Notes under the pieces: model-generated
Seen by the model: the letters and a program-made list of their open reading frames with translations, nothing else
Database searches by the model: none
What the model was told of the DNA's origin: nothing
Source: Panacibacter ginsenosidivorans
GTDB taxonomy: Bacteria > Bacteroidota > Bacteroidia > Chitinophagales > Chitinophagaceae
Reading direction: 5' to 3'
DNA length: 64,000 nucleotides
Assembly (NCBI RefSeq): GCF_007971225.1
Contig: NZ_CP042435.1
Location: 744,001 to 808,000 of the forward strand
Program-made: the position numbers and the translations under genes
In this document: piece after piece, positions 7,861 through 17,258 of the stretch
Numbering within the stretch: position 1 is the first letter of the stretch
Layout of the letters: every line of letters begins with the position of its first letter

Positions 7861-9282
7861 ATGGTTGTTGAAACGCTTACACCGGAATATTATTCAAAGT
7901 TTGATATTAGTAACAGGAGTATGGCTGTAAAGATTGCTGCAACTGTTTCATTAATAGCTGTAGCTAACCTTATAAAATTTACACTTTATGATTATATTGG
8001 TGCAGGCACTCCTTTTTTAATATACTTTGGCTTTATAATGCTTTGCGGACGTTTTATTGGTTTTTGGTATGGTATAGCATGTATGTTGCTCTGCGGTGTA
8101 ATTGCCAGTATATTCTTTATGGTTCCCTTTGAGAATTTTACTATTGCATCTGTAGTAAAACTGCTTATTTATAGTATTGAAGGGGGCTTCATTACTTATT
8201 TTACCGATGGCATCAGGAAAACGATCAATGCTGCAAGGCTTGCCAACAGTAATTTTAAAATGCTCATCAGTAAAAGCCAGGATGGATTGGCGCGTTTATC
8301 TAAGGAAGGAAAAATACTTTATATCAGTCCTTCTATTGAAACCATTACAGGATTTACACAGGATGGATTGGCATCTCAGGGTTTTGATATTTTTCCTGAA
8401 GAAACAGACAGGCAGGAAGTGGCAGCAAATTTCCTGAAAATAATAAATGAACCCGGGCAGAGCGTAACATTCATACACCGGTACAAAAATAAAGACATGG
8501 AAAGAAGGTGGATGGAAACCATTTTTACGAACCATCTTGATATAAAAGGCCTACATGCAATAATTGCAAACTTCAGGGATGTTACAGAAAGAGTGGAAGC
8601 TGAAACAAGAAAAAAAGACTTCATGGGAATTGCAGCCCATGAGGTAAAGAACCCGATGACCGTAGTAAAACTTAATGCAGACCTGCAACAAATTGCATTG
8701 GAAAATAGCAACTATCAGCTGGCAAAAAAATTCAATATTGTTATACTTGAAAATACAAAGAAGGTCTTTCACCTTTTGGAAGAATTAATGAATTTTTCCG
8801 GATTTGAATCTGCATTGCTTGACCTTCATTTTGCCAGATTTAATTTACGCATGGCAATAGAAAGTGCTATTGTTACTTTTAGCGCCAGCTATAAAAATGA
8901 GGTGCTTGTAAAAGGCGATACTTCGATTGTTATGTATGCTGACAGATATAGAATAGAGCAGGTGCTGATTAACCTGCTTTCAAATGCAGCAAAGTATTCG
9001 CCGGGAGGAAGCATTATTACGATCAGCAGTTGTGAAACAGATAATGAGATTACAGTTTCTGTGTCTGATAAAGGAATAGGCATTCCTGAAAAAGAAATAG
9101 CATTGTTATTTAATAAATTTCATCGTGTGCGCAATACGCATAATAAAACAAAAGGATATGGCTTAGGTTTGTATATATGTGCTGAAATAGTAAAGGCGCA
9201 TAAAGGAAAAATTGGCGTAAATAGTAAAGAAGGTGATGGTGCTGTATTTTGGTTTTCGCTGCCGGTGCCTTCAAAAAGTTAA
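7861..9282 (+). CDS. Membrane PAS sensor histidine kinase
   Basis: About 473 residues. The N-terminus has 3-4 membrane segments (residues ~25-115) resembling the DUF4118/KdpD-type sensor region. A PAS domain follows (~130-245), then HisKA with the phospho-acceptor in AAHEVKNP (~260). The HATPase carries N box NLLSNAAKYS, DKGIGIP, and GYGLGLYI. It is a complete kinase of the EnvZ/PhoR type. ATG at 7861 is chosen over an upstream GTG at 7849. No response regulator is adjacent, so it is an orphan and its partner cannot be named. Confidence 0.85.
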   Translation: MVVETLTPEYYSKFDISNRSMAVKIAATVSLIAVANLIKFTLYDYIGAGTPFLIYFGFIMLCGRFIGFWYGIACMLLCGVIASIFFMVPFENFTIASVVKLLIYSIEGGFITYFTDGIRKTINAARLANSNFKMLISKSQDGLARLSKEGKILYISPSIETITGFTQDGLASQGFDIFPEETDRQEVAANFLKIINEPGQSVTFIHRYKNKDMERRWMETIFTNHLDIKGLHAIIANFRDVTERVEAETRKKDFMGIAAHEVKNPMTVVKLNADLQQIALENSNYQLAKKFNIVILENTKKVFHLLEELMNFSGFESALLDLHFARFNLRMAIESAIVTFSASYKNEVLVKGDTSIVMYADRYRIEQVLINLLSNAAKYSPGGSIITISSCETDNEITVSVSDKGIGIPEKEIALLFNKFHRVRNTHNKTKGYGLGLYICAEIVKAHKGKIGVNSKEGDGAVFWFSLPVPSKS

Positions 9283-9554
9283 GCCCGGAAATAACTAAAC
9301 TCAGATAAGCGTAACATGCTAAAAGAAACAACAGGTTATCTTAATAAATTCCTGTTTCGGAGAAAAAAGACCCTGAACAAATCATGAAAAGCGGAACCAT
9401 TACAAAATATATATCTTTTGCAAAAGGAAGACCATGCGCTTTAAATGCCGGGAAAATAATGCAGTGCTGCATTCCTTTTGTATGTAAAACTTTCCATCCC
9501 TGTTTTTAGTATGGTGCGTATCTTACACACTTATGTGTTGCATAAAGCTCAGCG

Positions 9555-9574
9555 GTAAAAGTGTGCGACGCAAG
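9555..9574 (+). repeat. Dispersed core repeat, copy 5 (TGCGACGCA form)
   Basis: GTAAAAGTGTGCGACGCAAG followed by GAACGATGCCATG. The 9283-9669 gap holds this copy and, just upstream (9521-9540), a decayed inverted mate containing CACACTTATG. No other feature was seen in the gap. Confidence 0.8.
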
Positions 9575-9669
9575 GAACGATGCCATGTAACCATATGTTG
9601 GGAACCAAAATAATAATAATACAATTTTGGCTTCGCAATTGCATAATGTTTCAGGAACTTTATATAGCA

Positions 9670-11550
9670 ATGAAACAAAGATCATTTCAGGTACCTTATT
9701 TATGTAACCATTTTAAAAGTGGTTATGTTTTTTTGCTGATGCTCCTTCTACCCTGTTTTACATATTGCCAGGAAAAAGAAAAAACTGAAGACAGCACTGA
9801 GAAAAAAAATTCTAATATTCTGCGGCTTGCCATTAATGCTGTAACACATACCACGCCTGATTCTGCAAAAGAAAGTACCGTACTAAATGCAAAAAGTGAG
9901 TTGCAATTTCTGCCCTATAAAGGGAAGATAATCAGGCATATTTTTATACAGACCTATGGTTTTGAAAGAAATTTTGCCGATACTTCAAAACCTATAGATT
10001 ATTATGGCACACGTTTATTAAACAGGCTGCATAAGGATACACGGGAATGGGTTGTACGCAATAATCTTTTTATAAAAGAAGCAACGGAGGTCGATCCATA
10101 TTATATGGCCGATAATGAAAGGCACCTGCGCTCTCTGGATTATATACAGGATGCACGAATTATAGTTAAACCAATTACCGGCAATAAAGATTCAGTTGAT
10201 ATATACGTTATAACCAAAGATCTCTTTAGTTTAACCGGTGAACTAAATGATCTGAGCACCACTAAATTTAAATGCAAAGTAGCAGATGCAAACGTTGCGG
10301 GCATGGGTCAGCGTGTACAACTAACAACATTGTGGGAAAAAGACAGAACACCCGGTTTTGGTTATGAATTGCTATACAGCAAAAATAATATTGCCAACAC
10401 TTTTGTCAATGCTACTGCTGTATACAGCACCATAAAGCCAGATCTTACTTATGGCATGGAAGCAGAAAAAGCCTGGCTTATAAGTTTTGAAAGGCCTTTA
10501 TTTTCTCAATACTCGCATATGGCAGGTGCTGTTACTGTAAGCCATAATCAATCTGAGAACAGGTACACCAAACCGGATAGTGTGTATTATAACTATCACT
10601 ATAACTCTTATGATGCGTGGCTTGGTTATAACCTTGGCATAAAAACTTTTCCTAAGAATAAAGCATATAAGAATCGCTTCTTTTTAAGTACCAGGTATTT
10701 TAATTATCGTTTTCAGGAACGCCCATTGCAGATCACTACTCCCTTTGATTTTCGCTACGATAACAGGAAAGCCATACTTGCACAGTTTACTTTCTTCAGG
10801 CAGAATTTTTATAAAACCAATTACATCTTTGGTTTTGGCACCACAGAAGATATTCCTTACGGTTACAATATTTCGTTTACCACAGGCTGGTATAAACAGA
10901 ATTATATGTCCAGGCCTTATTTGGGTATAGATGCCAATAAATATATTGCTAACGACAGAGGGTTTTTTATACAGTATTTCCTACGCACAGGCGGCTTTCT
11001 AAACCGTGGGCAAATACAGGATGCAGCCGCTCTTGCAGGGGGCAGTTTGTTTAGCCCCTTGTTTATTTACAGGAATATAAAAATAAGGCAGTATATAAGG
11101 CTTAGTTATACCAAAGAATTTAACCGTGTTGGTCTCGATCCTTTAAAAATAAATAACTCCTTTGGCCTGCGCTATTTTGGTTCCGATTCGGCTATTGGCG
11201 ATCAGCGTATCAGTTTTCATTCAGAAACTTTTTTCTTTCTTAACTATAAATTATTCGGTTTCAAGTTTGCGCCTTTTGCATTTGCCGATGTAACAGCGCT
11301 TACACCCGAAAAAGAAAATTTTGCAAAAACTGGTTTTTATTATGGTCTTGGCGGCGGAGTACGTATACGCAATGAAAACCTTGTGTTCAATACCATCGAA
11401 TTTCGCTGTGCTTATTTTCCGCGAAAGATAAATGAGGAGGCATTTAAAATAACTATTGCCGCTAACATCCGTTTCAGGTACAGCAGCAACTATGTAAAAG
11501 CACCTGATATTATTCAACTGAATAATGATGATATAAATAATATTTTTTAA
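9670..11550 (+). CDS. BamA/TamA-like outer-membrane beta-barrel protein
   Basis: About 626 residues from the ATG at 9670. The signal region ends VFLLMLLLPCFTYCQ. A POTRA-like unit follows, with VDPYYMADNERHLRSLDYIQDARI. The C-terminal ~430 residues are rich in alternating aromatic beta-strands and end in an NIRFRYSSNY-type strand region, as in Omp85-type barrels. Such proteins insert or secrete other proteins at the outer membrane; a specific client cannot be seen. The upstream in-frame ATG at 9580 lies within the repeat flank, so I prefer the later start just before the signal peptide. Confidence 0.72.
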   Translation: MKQRSFQVPYLCNHFKSGYVFLLMLLLPCFTYCQEKEKTEDSTEKKNSNILRLAINAVTHTTPDSAKESTVLNAKSELQFLPYKGKIIRHIFIQTYGFERNFADTSKPIDYYGTRLLNRLHKDTREWVVRNNLFIKEATEVDPYYMADNERHLRSLDYIQDARIIVKPITGNKDSVDIYVITKDLFSLTGELNDLSTTKFKCKVADANVAGMGQRVQLTTLWEKDRTPGFGYELLYSKNNIANTFVNATAVYSTIKPDLTYGMEAEKAWLISFERPLFSQYSHMAGAVTVSHNQSENRYTKPDSVYYNYHYNSYDAWLGYNLGIKTFPKNKAYKNRFFLSTRYFNYRFQERPLQITTPFDFRYDNRKAILAQFTFFRQNFYKTNYIFGFGTTEDIPYGYNISFTTGWYKQNYMSRPYLGIDANKYIANDRGFFIQYFLRTGGFLNRGQIQDAAALAGGSLFSPLFIYRNIKIRQYIRLSYTKEFNRVGLDPLKINNSFGLRYFGSDSAIGDQRISFHSETFFFLNYKLFGFKFAPFAFADVTALTPEKENFAKTGFYYGLGGGVRIRNENLVFNTIEFRCAYFPRKINEEAFKITIAANIRFRYSSNYVKAPDIIQLNNDDINNIF

Positions 11551-11591
11551 AACTATTTTGTACCCGGCAGGTGAATAAATATTTAGCTTTC

Positions 11592-11611
11592 GTTGCGTCG
11601 CACTCTTGTAC
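11592..11611 (-). repeat. Dispersed core repeat, copy 6 (TGCGACGCA form)
   Basis: GTTGCGTCGCACTCTTGTAC preceded by AGCTTTC, 41 bp after the outer-membrane protein stop. Confidence 0.88.
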
Positions 11612-11715
11612 TGCATCAGGCATATCCACTCATTCGGCGGTGGCGTGTGTCACACGCATCGCATATTCTCTCACTATCCTATCTTTATTATTTCCTGTAA
11701 AGAACATATCAAACA

Positions 11716-12288
11716 ATGGAAGCAGTAATAACCGATCAAATTTTCGACAAAATAAATTTTAAAGAAAAATCTTTTCAAAAAGGCGAGTATGAAAATTGCA
11801 GCTTTAATAACTGCGATCTTTCTGAGACAGATCTTGCTGAAGTAATATTTATAGATTGTATTTTTTCCGGATGTAATCTTAGCCTGGCTAAACTACACCA
11901 AACTGTTTTTCGCGATGTTCGTTTCAAAGACTGCAAAATGCTTGGCCTTCGGTTTGATGATTGCAATACATATGGATTATCATTCAGTTTTGAAAACTGT
12001 ACACTAAATCATTCTTCATTCTATCAAACAAAAATTAAGAAAACTGTTTTTATCAATTCCCAATTACAGGAAGCAGATTTTACTGCATGCGATCTTTCCG
12101 GGGCAGTACTAACCAATTGCAATTTTAGAGATGCGAAATTTGAAAACAGCATACTGGAGAAAGCAGACCTTAGAACATCTTACAACTATTCCATAGACCC
12201 TGAAATGAATAAAATAAAAAAGGCGAAGTTCTCTTTAACTGCTGTAACAGGCTTGCTGGATAAATATGATATTATAATTGAAAACTAA
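11716..12288 (+). CDS. Pentapeptide-repeat protein (Qnr/McbG-like fold)
   Basis: A 190-residue protein built almost entirely of A(D/N)LXX-type pentapeptides: CSFNNCDLSETDLAEVIF, CNLSLAKLHQTVFRD, EADFTACDLSGAVL, CNFRDAKFENSILEKADL. These form a right-handed quadrilateral beta-helix. Some relatives (Qnr, McbG, MfpA) mimic DNA and protect gyrase from quinolones, but many pentapeptide proteins have other or unknown roles. The length and the bulky gap in the middle (GLSFSFENC) resemble the Qnr group. No drug-resistance role can be claimed from sequence alone. Confidence 0.8.
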   Translation: MEAVITDQIFDKINFKEKSFQKGEYENCSFNNCDLSETDLAEVIFIDCIFSGCNLSLAKLHQTVFRDVRFKDCKMLGLRFDDCNTYGLSFSFENCTLNHSSFYQTKIKKTVFINSQLQEADFTACDLSGAVLTNCNFRDAKFENSILEKADLRTSYNYSIDPEMNKIKKAKFSLTAVTGLLDKYDIIIEN

Positions 12289-12353
12289 TGTTGTCTTCAA
12301 TTTTAAAATGAGCTTACTTTAAGACGTTTGGAATGATGAATAGAGCACAAACC

Positions 12354-12373
12354 GTACAAGTGAGTGACACAAC
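12354..12373 (+). repeat. Dispersed core repeat, copy 7 (GTGACAC form)
   Basis: GTACAAGTGAGTGACACAAC followed by GAAAGCT, between convergent genes. Confidence 0.9.
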
Positions 12374-12433
12374 GAAAGCTAAATAGCAGCATAACTGTCT
12401 GCCTGAAAAACAAAGCAGCTATTCAATTTATTT

Positions 12434-13036
12434 TTATGACTTTATCAATACAAGTGTAGTCATACAGCGTATGTCCCGGACGTTGGTGGTCTTAACCGGT
12501 TCTGCAAGTGTTATGGGAAAAGTATTTAAAAGTTCTTCTATCAATGTTCTGGTTAAGAGGAAACGGTCTGTGCCATCAGGTAGTGAAAACCTTCCGTTCC
12601 CAAGTGGCAATATCCTGTTTTCAATACCAATATCTGAAGCCGTTCTGGTGAAGAGGCTTCCCCCCGGTTTTAATACACGGATTAGTTCTGAGAACATTTG
12701 CAGAAAATCTTCTTTACTATTTGCAAAATGAAGTACTGTGCTGCAGATAATATGATCGAAAAAGGCATTGGTAAAAGGCAATGACTGAACCGTGGCACAA
12801 CTTACATGGTCTTTTTTAAGAGATGGATATAACTGTAACAGGCGATTGATGGCATCCTGTTCCGCATCTATTGCATATACATCAAAGTTTGGCTGTACAA
12901 TAAACCAGGAAAGGTTTCTGCCACCACCACAGCCTGCATCTAATAATTTTCCACCCCCATTGTATCTGCCTTTTAAGATCTGGTCTATAAGGTATATGTC
13001 TGTATTAAGAATGTTGTTTAACGCTCCTGTTGGCAT
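12434..13036 (-). CDS. Class I SAM-dependent methyltransferase
   Basis: A 200-residue Rossmann-fold methyltransferase. Motif I is LLDAGCGGGRN (~residue 31), the acidic post-I residue is in YAIDAEQDAI, and motif IV-VI are CSTVLHFANSKEDF and RVLKPGGSLFTRT. It resembles the Methyltransf_11 group. The substrate is unknown. It stands alone on its strand, converging with the pentapeptide gene. Confidence 0.8.
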   Translation of the reverse strand: MPTGALNNILNTDIYLIDQILKGRYNGGGKLLDAGCGGGRNLSWFIVQPNFDVYAIDAEQDAINRLLQLYPSLKKDHVSCATVQSLPFTNAFFDHIICSTVLHFANSKEDFLQMFSELIRVLKPGGSLFTRTASDIGIENRILPLGNGRFSLPDGTDRFLLTRTLIEELLNTFPITLAEPVKTTNVRDIRCMTTLVLIKS

Positions 13037-13156
13037 TGTGTAATTTACAACAATCGAACAAGGCTATCATGAAAAGTTTTTATGATAGTAGAATCATAAA
13101 AGCAATGTGTAAGTTTTTAAGGCAGTGATTAGAAAACAGAGGATTTTACGACCGTA

Positions 13157-13387
13157 TTATTGATCAGAAAATATTTCTTCATTATGCACTATGGCTTCGC
13201 TAAATTCCATTTCCATTTCCTCCACCCATGAAGGAAGTGTTGCTTTTTCTATTGCCCATACACAGTCTTCTTTTTTATGCATTGTAAATTGCTGATCGCA
13301 GCCATTGTTATTAAAATTGATATAATACAAGGGGTTTTGATTAATACAGTAAGGCCTTCGGAATTTGAAAACAACGCCATTAAACAT
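13157..13387 (-). CDS. Small unknown protein
   Basis: A 76-residue soluble protein with an acidic C-terminus (EEMEMEFSEAIVHNEEIF) and a basic, aromatic N-terminus. It begins 2 bp after the stop of the upstream gene at 13390-13620, so the two are probably co-transcribed. No family recognised. Confidence 0.4.
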   Translation of the reverse strand: MFNGVVFKFRRPYCINQNPLYYINFNNNGCDQQFTMHKKEDCVWAIEKATLPSWVEEMEMEFSEAIVHNEEIFSDQ

Positions 13388-13389
13388 TT

Positions 13390-13620
13390 TTAAAAATCCT
13401 TTTGAATAATGGCGGGATACTCATCGGTTTTCTTAAGCTTACGAAAAAGTTCTTTGCCGTCATAAGTTAGCGTAGCGCCTGTAACCTCTCCATTTGTGGT
13501 TGTTAGCTTTATGAGATTAAATTTTTCAAGATCCTGGTATAACTGAGCCGTTATGTTTGCCAAACCAAACTGCCCTATTAAAATGATGGAATCATTTTTT
13601 TGTTTTGTTGTATAACTCAT
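13390..13620 (-). CDS. Small winged-helix-like unknown protein
   Basis: A 76-residue protein (MSYTTKQKND...) with the pattern of a short winged helix: helix QLYQDLEKFNLIKL, then a beta-wing-like GEVTGATLTYDGKELFRKL. This fold reading is an inference. It is the first gene of a two-gene unit with 13157. Confidence 0.42.
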   Translation of the reverse strand: MSYTTKQKNDSIILIGQFGLANITAQLYQDLEKFNLIKLTTTNGEVTGATLTYDGKELFRKLKKTDEYPAIIQKDF

Positions 13621-13708
13621 AAACTATTTTTTAAGTACAAATTTTTGACAACAGGTGTTCGGCATTGAAAAGAGCAAGCATACAAGTATTTAACAGACAG
13701 AGCAGAAA

Positions 13709-14020
13709 TTAAGCCACGATGAGTTGGTTAGTTGCCACGAGAAATTTTAATAGATTAATATCCAAAAGTGTTTCCTGTTCAGTATTAACAACATATATAG
13801 CATACATGTTGCAGGTCTTTTGCATATGTTTTAATGCTGCTTCATTATTCATTAAATTTTCTTTCATCATTATGCACACCTTATTAAAGAGACCATAAGG
13901 TGTTACTATTACGTCTGTTATTTTCAGGTCTTTATTTTGAATATCAACAATATTAACAGACATACCTGTTACAAGTTCTTTATATTTATTTCTAAGCGCA
14001 AATACTTCACTGTAATTCAT
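13709..14020 (-). CDS. Small unknown protein
   Basis: A 103-residue soluble protein starting MNYSEVFALRNKY. A basic beta region (MSVNIVDIQNKDLKITDVIV) is followed by a helical middle and a hydrophobic C-terminus. No motif recognised. It is followed by similar-sized genes on the same strand, making a block of four small unknown genes. Confidence 0.4.
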   Translation of the reverse strand: MNYSEVFALRNKYKELVTGMSVNIVDIQNKDLKITDVIVTPYGLFNKVCIMMKENLMNNEAALKHMQKTCNMYAIYVVNTEQETLLDINLLKFLVATNQLIVA

Positions 14021-14062
14021 ACTTTTGTTTGTAAGAGATTATGTTTACAGAACTCCTGCTTT

Positions 14063-14332
14063 TTACAGATTGTATTTATTTTCATACTCATCTACGATCT
14101 TCTCCACGTAAAAAATAACCTGCTTAGAGACTTCCGGGGCTATTACTTCAGGAGATAACCATTTGTTTGTTTGAATATTTTTAAAAAGTGAAAAAGGAAG
14201 GTAGCCTTTAAGATCTATATCGTATTTGTACAGTGCAATTGAGTTTCCTGTTTCTTTGTTTATTGCATTTGCCTTTACCTCTGTTCTGTTTGCCGGGCCA
14301 ATAAACTCGCCCCAGTGAATATTTATTTGCAT
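14063..14332 (-). CDS. Small unknown protein
   Basis: An 89-residue protein (MQINIHWGEF...) with a Lys/Glu-rich C-terminal helix (VEKIVDEYENKYNL). No signal peptide and no recognised family. It is the most upstream member of the four-gene block 13157-14332. Confidence 0.4.
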   Translation of the reverse strand: MQINIHWGEFIGPANRTEVKANAINKETGNSIALYKYDIDLKGYLPFSLFKNIQTNKWLSPEVIAPEVSKQVIFYVEKIVDEYENKYNL

Positions 14333-14560
14333 AACAACGAATATAACTTTAATAAAACGGGGTTTCTAATTTAAACGGGTACATTAACAAAACAATGTAG
14401 GCGCATTAAAAAGGAAACACTTTAAAAAAATCAGTATAGGTTATTAATGTCTGCCTTGGGCCTGAATGACCTACGAAGAAACAAAAGTATACAGGGCTTT
14501 TGCCCTTGAAAAATTTCTGGTGAATAATGTAGTGCTGCTTTGCTCAATATAGAACAAAAC

Positions 14561-14580
14561 GTACAAGTGAGTGACACAAC
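14561..14580 (+). repeat. Dispersed core repeat, copy 8 (GTGACAC form)
   Basis: GTACAAGTGAGTGACACAAC, preceded by the common flank TGCTCAATATAGAAC, 40 bp beyond the stop of the 14620 gene. Confidence 0.9.
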
Positions 14581-14619
14581 GGAAGTTTAATAGTATTACA
14601 AAAGCCTGCACAAAAAATA

Positions 14620-15660
14620 TTATTGTTGCACAGACCATGCAAGGCCATCGGGCACACCGCCAACATCAAGATGGCTGGTAACTTCCAACGTTTTGAGATC
14701 TATTATAGCAATATAGTTATCAGCCGAGCAGGCAACAAATGCACGTGTACCAACCGGGTCCATAAGAATACCTGCCGCACCCTTTCCCAATTTTAACCGC
14801 TTTACTTCCTTACGTGTCGCCACATCATAAATAGTAAGTTCGCCGGATTGAAGACTTGAAATAAATACCATTTTACCATCAGGCGTAAATTTTAGCCGGT
14901 TTGCACCATTAACCTTTGCATCAACTTTTGCTGACTGTCTTTTTGCTGCAAGATCAATAATGGTAATGCTTCCATCTTCGCTTGACGCGGTCCATAATTC
15001 ATGGCCATCGGGAGATACATCAAAACCTTCTGAACCTCTTGCCGTGTGAATAACTGTTTGCATCCAATCTTCGTGTGGTTTTGCGCCAGGAAATGGTGGC
15101 GCTACCAGTGTATCGGAAAGAATGCTTACAGTACCCGAAGAAACGTTTGTAGTATAAATTATTTTACCGTCTGCAGTAACATGGAGCATGTGTGTTCTGT
15201 CTTGCCCTGTTCCCATACTCCAGTCGAGTTTGCCGGTTGCAGGGTCATAGCGGCCCACTGCTTTTGAGCCTTCGGCAGTAAACCATGCCTTGCCATTTAT
15301 AAATGTTATATCATGCGGACCAAACAGCGGTCTCGTGTCAATATTGGTCAAAGGTTTTTGTGCCACAAGGTCTATGATATTTATTTCATGTAAACTGCCG
15401 CCGCCATAAATGCATACGTACGCGGTCTTTCCATCTGTAGACGCTACCACTTCATGCGGATCTTCTCCCACTGGGATGCGTGCAAGAATATTTAATGTAG
15501 CCGGGTCTACTATCGCTAATGTATGGTTGGCTTTTGAAAGCGCCAGCAATGCACGCCCTGGTGTGGATTGCGCATGGCATGCAGTTATAGAAAAAAGAAG
15601 TGTTACAATAAAAACACTTATTACAGTCAACCTGAACATACGGCTTTGTATATTTTTCAT
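14620..15660 (-). CDS. YncE-like YVTN beta-propeller, predicted secreted or lipoprotein
   Basis: A 346-residue protein. The signal sequence ends in LLFSITACHAQ, where ITAC could be a lipobox. Seven repeats of the 40-residue YVTN/NHL type follow, such as NHTLAIVDPATLNILARIPVG, GKTAYVCIYGGGSL and NYIAIIDLKTLEVTSHLDVGG. Such propellers are usually periplasmic or surface scaffolds or binding proteins with no established enzymatic role. It is transcribed alone. Confidence 0.8.
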   Translation of the reverse strand: MKNIQSRMFRLTVISVFIVTLLFSITACHAQSTPGRALLALSKANHTLAIVDPATLNILARIPVGEDPHEVVASTDGKTAYVCIYGGGSLHEINIIDLVAQKPLTNIDTRPLFGPHDITFINGKAWFTAEGSKAVGRYDPATGKLDWSMGTGQDRTHMLHVTADGKIIYTTNVSSGTVSILSDTLVAPPFPGAKPHEDWMQTVIHTARGSEGFDVSPDGHELWTASSEDGSITIIDLAAKRQSAKVDAKVNGANRLKFTPDGKMVFISSLQSGELTIYDVATRKEVKRLKLGKGAAGILMDPVGTRAFVACSADNYIAIIDLKTLEVTSHLDVGGVPDGLAWSVQQ

Positions 15661-15858
15661 ACAGTGAGAATTTTATGGTGATGATGCGCCTGTTTATGCG
15701 CAATTACTGTTTTTGGCACAAAGCTATCTTATAAAAAAAACAATTTATAAAAATGATATGAACAGGATAAATGTTGCGGTGAAAAGTAGAATTTAAGCGC
15801 AGGCTAGAGTGATGAAAATATACAAGGTTACCGGCTTTAGCTCTCCGTGGCGACACCT

Positions 15859-15878
15859 GTTGCGTCGCAATCCTTTCC
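15859..15878 (-). repeat. Dispersed core repeat, copy 9 (diverged, TGCGACGCA form)
   Basis: GTTGCGTCGCAATCCTTTCC: the left half is conserved and the GTAC end is lost. The left flank ACCGGCTTTAG and CACCT match other copies. Confidence 0.65.
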
Positions 15879-15911
15879 AGGTTCCCGTTTCATGGCATCA
15901 AAATTCAATTG

Positions 15912-15975
15912 TTTGATTTTCGTAAGCCTTGCTTTGAATTTCGTTACAGAAATTTTAGCGTATACAATTCCTTTG
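15912..15975 (+). promoter_or_regulatory. Operator II, copy a, in front of the AraC-II gene
   Basis: Half-sites TTTGATTTTCGTAA (15912-15925) and TTTGAATTTCGTTA (15933-15946) are direct repeats 21 bp apart. A -7-like TTCCTTTG follows at 15968-15975. Its presence upstream of 16048 suggests autoregulation and argues against translation starting further upstream. Confidence 0.65.
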
Positions 15976-16047
15976 CAATCTGTAATCATAAACTCCCTTG
16001 CTGATGAAAAGAATATCCAAAAAGCAAATGCAGGAATTGCAAGAATC

Positions 16048-16989
16048 ATGTTGAAAAATTACGAACATAATAAATCAGTAAGTTTGTGGCAGATGAGGAA
16101 TATTGAAACCATAGAAGAATTCTACACAAGGAAATTCGGGGGCATACCTGAAGATATTCGTAAAGAGATCGGGCATTTCAATGTGTTCAAACTCGATCCT
16201 TTTGTTGGTGAAAATGCGAAACCTGTTCCTTATGCACGCAGAGATTATTTCAAGATCATGCTGATAATTGGTAACTACAAAATGCACTTTGCAGATCAAG
16301 TTGTTGAAATAAAAAAACAGGCATTGGTATTTTCAAATCCGCAAATACCTTATAGCTGCGAATACACTGATAGAATTGTAAGCGGATATTTTTGTTTGTT
16401 TACACCTGATTTTTTTCATCAGTTTGGAAATCTTGATCAGTATACTGTTTTTCAACCCGGTGGTACGCATGTATTTGAGTTAACAGATGAACAAGTGCTT
16501 AAGGTAACAGCTATCTATAAAAACATGTTTGAAGAAATAGCTTCTGATTATCTGCATAAATATGATGCGCTCCGTAATCTTTTTTTTGAACTGCTGCACT
16601 TTGCTATGAAACTACCATGTGCAAAAATTGAAAAGCAATCTATAAATGCATCGCAAAGAATTTCCAATTTGTTTTTAGAACTTTTGGAACGTCAGTTCCC
16701 GATCGATGATAACCACAAAGAGTTAAGCCTGCGTTCTGCCTCTGATTTTGCACAGCAGCTGAATGTGCATGTAAACCATTTGAACCGCGCCGTAAAAGAA
16801 TCCACAGAAAAAACCACATCGCAAATTATTGCCGAACGCATTGTGCGGGAATCAAAGATCATGCTAAAGCATAGCACATGGAATGTATCTGAAATTGCCT
16901 ATGCATTGGGCTTTACTGAAACAACACATTTCAACAACTTCTTTAAAAAACATGTAGAACTAAGCCCGCTGAAGTTTAGGAATGTTTGA
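16048..16989 (+). CDS. AraC-family transcriptional regulator (II)
   Basis: About 313 residues from ATG 16048. The N-terminal ~180 residues form a cupin-like sensing domain with YARRDYFKIMLIIGNYKMHFAD. The C-terminal HTH pair is SASDFAQQLNVHVNHLNRAVKE and NVSEIAYALGFTETTHFNNFFKKH. The frame stays open upstream to 15847, but that stretch carries a dispersed repeat, the operator and the -7 element, so 16048 is preferred. Operator II also occurs over its own stop codon and before the 38174 operon, which it probably controls. Confidence 0.82.
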   Translation: MLKNYEHNKSVSLWQMRNIETIEEFYTRKFGGIPEDIRKEIGHFNVFKLDPFVGENAKPVPYARRDYFKIMLIIGNYKMHFADQVVEIKKQALVFSNPQIPYSCEYTDRIVSGYFCLFTPDFFHQFGNLDQYTVFQPGGTHVFELTDEQVLKVTAIYKNMFEEIASDYLHKYDALRNLFFELLHFAMKLPCAKIEKQSINASQRISNLFLELLERQFPIDDNHKELSLRSASDFAQQLNVHVNHLNRAVKESTEKTTSQIIAERIVRESKIMLKHSTWNVSEIAYALGFTETTHFNNFFKKHVELSPLKFRNV

Positions 16990-17049
16990 TTTTCGTAAAC
17001 CATTGTTTGGTTTTAGTTATATTCTCCCCTCCTTGCGGAAATAACTTTT
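16985..17049 (+). promoter_or_regulatory. Operator II, copy b, overlapping the AraC-II stop codon
   Basis: TTTGATTTTCGTAA (16985-16998) and TTTGGTTTTAGTTA (17006-17019), then TAACTTTT at 17042-17049, with spacing identical to the copy at 38083. No operon of the 38174 kind follows here; the next gene is the fucosidase at 17273. Confidence 0.68.
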
Positions 17050-17097
17050 TTGTATAAATTTTTTATGGCATCGGCTTCAGTTCTTGTGGCATCACCT

Positions 17098-17117
17098 GTT
17101 GCGTCGCACACTTATAC
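17098..17117 (-). repeat. Dispersed core repeat, copy 10 (TGCGACGCA form)
   Basis: GTTGCGTCGCACACTTATAC, preceded by TGGCATCACCT. The flank motif TGGCATC occurs twice (17066 and 17088). Confidence 0.85.
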
Positions 17118-17258
17118 TTCCGGTCTGCTATCAACCACTTGTTGTATAGCTTTTATTTTACTGGAATCGTTTGTACGAAATTGTGCTCTCTCTAAAGCCA
17201 CCTGTAAAAAATAATGTGTCAAAGAAATAATTGTAAATAAAACACTTATTTTTAGCAT
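17112..17258 (-). CDS. Possible 48-residue membrane peptide
   Basis: MLKISVLFTIISLTHYFL followed by a charged tail. One hydrophobic segment would span the membrane. The stop codon falls inside a dispersed repeat, and the gene would be divergent from the fucosidase 14 bp away. Nothing but the hydrophobic segment supports it. Confidence 0.22.
   Translation of the reverse strand: MLKISVLFTIISLTHYFLQVALERAQFRTNDSSKIKAIQQVVDSRPEV

Noticed and set aside
9580-9669. In-frame ATG at 9580 as the start of the outer-membrane protein
   Set aside because: It lies in the flank of a dispersed repeat, and the signal peptide begins only at 9670.
11716-12288. Calling the pentapeptide-repeat gene a quinolone-resistance determinant
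   Set aside because: The fold is clear, but most such proteins are not Qnr and nothing in the sequence proves gyrase protection.
15847-16047. N-terminal extension of the AraC-II protein from 15847
   Set aside because: The stretch contains a repeat, two operator half-sites and a -7 element, and does not resemble an AraC N-terminus.
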